DNA of 64,000 nt from Shewanella algae. Its GTDB lineage: Bacteria; Pseudomonadota; Gammaproteobacteria; Enterobacterales; Shewanellaceae. The notes below the pieces were generated by a model. That model saw only the letters and a program-made list of their open reading frames with translations, was not told the origin of the DNA and made no database searches. The stretch spans positions 352,001 to 416,000 of the forward strand of contig NZ_CP068230.1 in the NCBI RefSeq assembly GCF_009183365.2, given 5' to 3'. Positions 62,911 through 64,000 of this stretch are shown one piece after another (position 1 is the first letter of the stretch; every line of letters starts with the position of its first letter). Both the position numbers and the translations under genes were made by a program.

Positions 62911-63381
62911 ATGAAATATCCATTCCTGTTTGCCAGTGCTATCTCTCTGATTTCAATGCCGAGTTTGGCCGAGTCAGATCCTGTCAGTATGTTTATTCAA
63001 GGTTTCAATGAGCAAAAGATTGAGCTGATGTTGGCGCAAACCACGGAAGACGTGACTTGGTTTAATGTCAGCATCGCCAAGGTCGATCTGCAGGCTTCCG
63101 GGCATTCGGAATTGGGCGCGGCTATGACCGACTATTTTCAAACTTTGCCGGGGGCCAAGGCCAGTATTCTTGGCTCGCTGAGCTCGGGTAACTATGTCAG
63201 CACCCTGGAAAAGGTCAGCTGGCAGCAGGATGGCGAGCAAAATAGCCAATGTAATATGGGCGTTTATACCTTGAGGGGCGATAAGATTGCCGCCGTCTGG
63301 TATTACCCGGCGCAGGAGTGTGATATTCCCGAAGCGGAAATCGGCTTACCCCGAGGCGATCAGCCTTGGCAGCAAAATTAA
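62911..63381 (+). CDS. Secreted NTF2-like (SnoaL-fold) protein
   Basis: A 156-residue protein; the ATG at 62911 starts a clean signal peptide (cut after SLA near 20), whereas upstream ATGs would bury it. The mature part looks like an NTF2/SnoaL cone fold: FIQGFNEQKIELMLAQTTEDVTWF at the start and YTLRGDKIAAVWYYP near the end. Two cysteines (QCNMG and QECDIP) might pair. Members range from enzymes to binding proteins, so no function is assigned. The ribosome site is weak. Confidence 0.75.
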   Translation: MKYPFLFASAISLISMPSLAESDPVSMFIQGFNEQKIELMLAQTTEDVTWFNVSIAKVDLQASGHSELGAAMTDYFQTLPGAKASILGSLSSGNYVSTLEKVSWQQDGEQNSQCNMGVYTLRGDKIAAVWYYPAQECDIPEAEIGLPRGDQPWQQN

Positions 63382-63407
63382 TTCAGCCAACCCAAGAAAG
63401 CTTTCAC

Positions 63408-64000
63408 GTGCAAAAGAAATATATTATTGCCCTGGATCAGGGCACTACCAGCTCACGGGCGATTATTTTCGATCAACAGGCCAATATCGTGGCCGTCTCC
63501 CAGCGAGAGTTCAGTCAGCACTACCCGCAACCCGGCTGGGTCGAGCATGATCCCATGGAAATCTGGGCATCCCAGAGTTCGACACTGATAGAGGTCATCG
63601 CCCGCGCCGGGATCCACAGTGACGAAGTAGCGGCCATCGGCATTACCAATCAGCGGGAAACCACTGTCATCTGGGATAAGCTCACAGGTAAGCCAGTTGC
63701 CAATGCCATTGTTTGGCAGTGCCGGCGCAGCAAGGAGATCTGTGAGCAGCTCAAGGCCGAGGGGCTGGAGGACTATGTCCGCGACAATACAGGTTTGTTA
63801 CTGGATCCCTATTTTTCAGCCACCAAGATTAAGTGGCTGCTGGATAATGTCGAGGGTGCCCGCGAGCGGGCCGAAAGAGGCGAGTTGCTCTTTGGTACTA
63901 TCGACAGCTGGCTGGTATGGAAGCTGACCGAGGGCAAGGTGCATGTGACCGACCCCACCAATGCGTCGCGCACCATGCTCTACAACATCCACAAACAATG
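63408..64000 (+). CDS. glpK: Glycerol kinase (3' end outside window)
   Basis: The frame starts at GTG 63408 and remains open to the window edge (197 codons of about 500). YIIALDQGTTSSRAIIFD (5-22) is the phosphate-binding start, followed by GWVEHDPMEIW, GITNQRETTVIW and TDPTNASRTMLYNI, all typical of GlpK rather than other FGGY sugar kinases. It phosphorylates glycerol to glycerol-3-phosphate. An AAGAAAG site is only moderate. Confidence 0.96.
   Translation, partial: MQKKYIIALDQGTTSSRAIIFDQQANIVAVSQREFSQHYPQPGWVEHDPMEIWASQSSTLIEVIARAGIHSDEVAAIGITNQRETTVIWDKLTGKPVANAIVWQCRRSKEICEQLKAEGLEDYVRDNTGLLLDPYFSATKIKWLLDNVEGARERAERGELLFGTIDSWLVWKLTEGKVHVTDPTNASRTMLYNIHKQ

Overview
The window is about 64 kb of gammaproteobacterial chromosome and most likely comes from Shewanella or a close relative. 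The propionate cluster uses the prpF/acnD type of 2-methylcitrate pathway. The rph-pyrE, slmA-dut-coaBC, radC-rpmB-rpmG, yigI-rarD and recQ genes keep gammaproteobacterial gene order, and many translated proteins resemble Shewanella-type proteins as I remember them. The species is inference. I saw no rRNA, tRNA, CRISPR array, insertion sequence or prophage, so this looks like ordinary core chromosome with a few accessory patches.

Layout. 1-6.6 kb: a 3'-truncated LysR regulator, a secreted unknown, a SYLF lipid-binding protein, an S9 peptidase, a seven-helix membrane protein, YgbA and a DsrE-like protein. 6.8-15.9 kb: a membrane-anchored protein with an 83-residue Glu-Pro tract, a lipoprotein, selO, a DUF3630-like gene, srkA-dsbA, a small conserved protein, zapB, a RidA protein, rof, an outer-membrane barrel and an alpha/beta hydrolase. 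16-21.6 kb: ilvE and a giant sensor (propeller-PAS-GGDEF-EAL). 21.8-28.9 kb: the methylcitrate operon gntR-prpB-prpC-acnD-prpF on the minus strand, with three matching 12-bp palindromes in its control region. 29-34.4 kb: a TudS/DUF523 protein, two tandem YihG-like acyltransferases and a ZntA-type ATPase behind a MerR-type 20-bp-spacer promoter. 34.5-38.6 kb: the most accessory patch, a minus-strand operon of a YjhX/TopAI toxin homologue and two different methyltransferases, then a divergent AraC regulator and MFS exporter. 38.8-48 kb: yicC, rph-pyrE with an attenuator, folE, a second S9 peptidase, coaBC-dut-slmA, radC and rpmBG. 48.4-55.7 kb: argA with tandem ARG boxes, a PH-like membrane protein, rarD, yigI, recQ and a TPR protein with a degenerate GGDEF domain. 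55.9-64 kb: leuL-leuABCD with a complete attenuator, fadL, an NTF2-like secreted protein and the start of glpK.

The strongest regulatory readings come straight from sequence: the leucine attenuator (leader peptide with six Leu codons, 1:2, 2:3 and 3:4 pairings), the rph-pyrE attenuator, the ARG-box pair exactly 21 bp apart, the zinc-type MerR promoter and the repeated prp operator. The best candidates for something undescribed are the yjhX-methyltransferase-methyltransferase operon, the hexanucleotide-repeat Glu-Pro linker protein and the hairpins found in three of the four gaps of the prp operon.
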